Assembly: GCA_030549495.1 (NCBI GenBank)
Contig: JAUIRK010000420.1
Location: 188,501 to 252,500, forward strand
Length of the DNA stretch: 64,000 nt
DNA from: Nectonema munidae
Lineage: Eukaryota > Nematomorpha > Nectonematoida > Nectonematidae
Reading direction: 5' to 3'
In this document: in pieces, positions 62,430-64,000 of the stretch
How positions within the stretch are numbered: position 1 is the first letter of the stretch
Layout: the number at the start of each line of letters is the position of its first letter
The notes under the pieces: model-generated
The model's input: only the letters and a program-made list of their open reading frames with translations
Databases searched by the model: none
What the model was told of the DNA's origin: nothing
Program-made: the position numbers and the translations under genes

Positions 62430-63850
62430 TGCTCAATTTAGTTATAACTCCGCCCAGTATTAGTGTAATGTGTTACCTCAAGCTCTTCTGCTTAGTACAT
62501 TTCACTCGTATATTCTTGCCTCGAGCACCTTCTTCATATTCAATTACGCTTGTACTAATTGTTATGTTGTGCTATATATATTCAATGACATCGTTTCGTT
62601 AGTTTAATTCTTACTAGAATAAAGCTTGTTAAGCCTCACAACCTGTATGTAAGTTTGTTTATCTTTCCCATTTATCTCAATTAGTAATACATGTGTTCTT
62701 ACTAAGAAAAAAAGGTAAGCTTATTTGAATGACAAAGCGGCTACAGCCTCATCCTAATGCAGGCCGTAGCATCAAAATCAATTTTCAAAGCAATTATAAT
62801 TGTAATAGATTTTTTCAAAAAATCACAATCATTTGTCAATTTGCATTAACCTTAGCATATCTCACTCTCCTACACAGAATGCCGATGAAAGAAATAGCAA
62901 AAGCATTGCACAAATACGACATAGAGATCTTGCACCCTGACACTAACGATTTTCTTAGCTTTAGCGCCTCCGAAATATTCTTCTGTCTGCGGGCCCGGAT
63001 GCATGTTATAAACATAAGTTTATTCGATTTTTTATTTACACACATAAACATTGGGAAAGGAGAAAATATTGTTGGGGTTCAAAAGCTTAATTTATTCAGA
63101 CTAAGGGAAGAGTTTCAAAATATGAGTAAAAGATACATCCAAAGCATCAGTTAAGTTTTGAAGTTTGAATAAAAAATATGTTTATCTATGTTATTATGCC
63201 TATCATCAAAAAGTATTTTACTCAGGACCACCAGGTCAATGAACTTTAAATTAAAAATGATCAATTAGAAAAGTAATTTGGCATTGAAATAATCACTAGC
63301 ACTGCTGCCTTTTTGTATTTACTTTGTAAACCGAGTCTTCTCAATCAGAGGTCAAAAAGTTTGAGGTTGAATCAAATGAAATTAATTATACCTTTTTTAG
63401 AAATATAACTTTTGCAACTCAATTTGAACCGAAAAATGAGAGTGCGTTTCGTGTGCTGTTAATTCTGACAGTTTCAAAGGATTCGTAAATGTAGATTTAG
63501 GCCGTTCCTTTCATTTATACACATTACCTGATTGCACATTCGAACAAATCAGCGTGCTTACGTCTCAAAGTCGAATGCATACTTCGTTTTTTGTAGCAGT
63601 TATAAAGAACATGAAGATAGTAGAAGGAATGAACATGTGTGTACTCAGACATAAAATTGCAACGACTCAGATAAGACTGCCTCACATGATGAAGTAAATT
63701 GATTTTTCCGTACATCCATCCAAGCACAAAAAATCGATAGGCATAAAATTTTAAATATAACATGAAGTTTTAATATGTCGGAAGAATTCACGAAAAAGCA
63801 AGTTTAAATTGTGTATTTTCTATACAATTTAATTTGATATACTCGTCATA
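62430..63850. other. Mostly unassigned; candidate exon of uncertain strand at 62878-63013
   Basis: A more GC-balanced block reads protein-like on both strands. On the plus strand, acceptor CTCCTACACAG leads into MPMKEIAKALHKYDIEILH, continuing as DFLSFSASEIFFC (part of a 141-residue frame, 62729-63154). On the minus strand it reads NISEALKLRKSLVSGCKI. The donor on either strand is weak. The rest is AT-rich without features. Confidence 0.3.
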
Positions 63851-63851
63851 T

Positions 63852-64000
63852 TCAGCGATGCACATCTGAGAAAAAGCGAGTGACGCCCTCTTCTTCGAAC
63901 TCCTTCTCCCAACCTCTCTCCAACGCACGAAAAAGCCTCTTGCCCACAAAGTTTTTTCGCATATGGATCGCGTGATTCAGAACAAGACTTTTATTGTACC
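63852..64000 (-). CDS. Partial minus-strand exon cut by the window edge; unrecognised
   Basis: An open minus-strand frame enters at the window edge and runs about 49 codons to TGA at 63852-63854. It reads HMRKNFVGKRLFRALERGWE and then FEEEGVTRFFSDVHR. It is GC-balanced against AT-rich flanks, which suggests real coding. It may be the 3' end of a neighbouring gene, or an exon of the coiled-coil gene with a donor near GAT|GTGCAT. No family recognised. Confidence 0.5.
   Translation of the reverse strand, partial: YNKSLVLNHAIHMRKNFVGKRLFRALERGWEKEFEEEGVTRFFSDVHR

Noticed and set aside
59730-62433. An 8-bp target duplication around the 2.69-kb element
   Set aside because: AGGTTAAT on the left and AATGATGC on the right do not match; the element is called on its inverted ends and protein only.
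62878-62984. Minus-strand exon joined directly upstream of the 59585 exon
   Set aside because: With the best donor the join creates a stop codon at the junction; intermediate exons would be required.

Overview
The window looks like AT-rich (well over 60 % A+T) arthropod nuclear DNA. The evidence is a spliced gene with short phased exons, a CRELD-type secreted-pathway gene, many decayed non-LTR retrotransposons, and hAT, Tigger and small inverted-repeat elements. A copepod such as a sea louse would fit the base composition and repeat load, but that is a guess. No bacterial operon, phage or CRISPR feature is present.

Layout. 0.5-2.1 kb: decayed LINE (A). 2.3-3.0 kb: foldback with a 266-bp hAT-type MITE nested in its loop. 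3-15 kb: mostly unassigned AT-rich DNA, with a short transposon-like conserved module at 11.36 kb and a decayed coding stretch at 12.4-13.0 kb. 15-22.8 kb: a nest of LINEs. LINE B is followed by LINE D, which is split by LINE C and again by a 1416-bp hAT element with a perfect 8-bp target duplication. 23-37.7 kb: sparse, with small MITEs and one satellite monomer. 37.8-39.1 kb: LINE E with a well-preserved reverse transcriptase. 39.4-40.0 kb: LINE 3' ends in opposite orientations forming a 48-bp inverted repeat. 40.56-41.23 kb: an intronless CRELD2-like gene. 41.56-46.8 kb: antisense LINE F, split by a 3.49-kb TIR element filled with two different tandem arrays (about 150-bp and about 145-bp monomers).

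47.0-59.6 kb holds the main host gene, on the minus strand. It has at least eight exons whose splice sites and codon phases agree at every junction, encoding the last ~991 residues of a coiled-coil protein I cannot name. Its introns carry plus-strand Tigger/pogo and ZBED-like hAT fragments. A 2.69-kb hAT-like element with transposase frames (59.74-62.43 kb) lies just upstream of the first exon seen. An open frame cut by the window edge at 63.85-64.0 kb may be another minus-strand exon.

Most interesting: the satellite-filled TIR element and its dispersed monomer; the short CRELD protein whose premature end makes a KDEL-like tail from a conserved VDEC motif; the unnamed coiled-coil gene; and the two related hAT elements, one a deleted derivative nested in a LINE.
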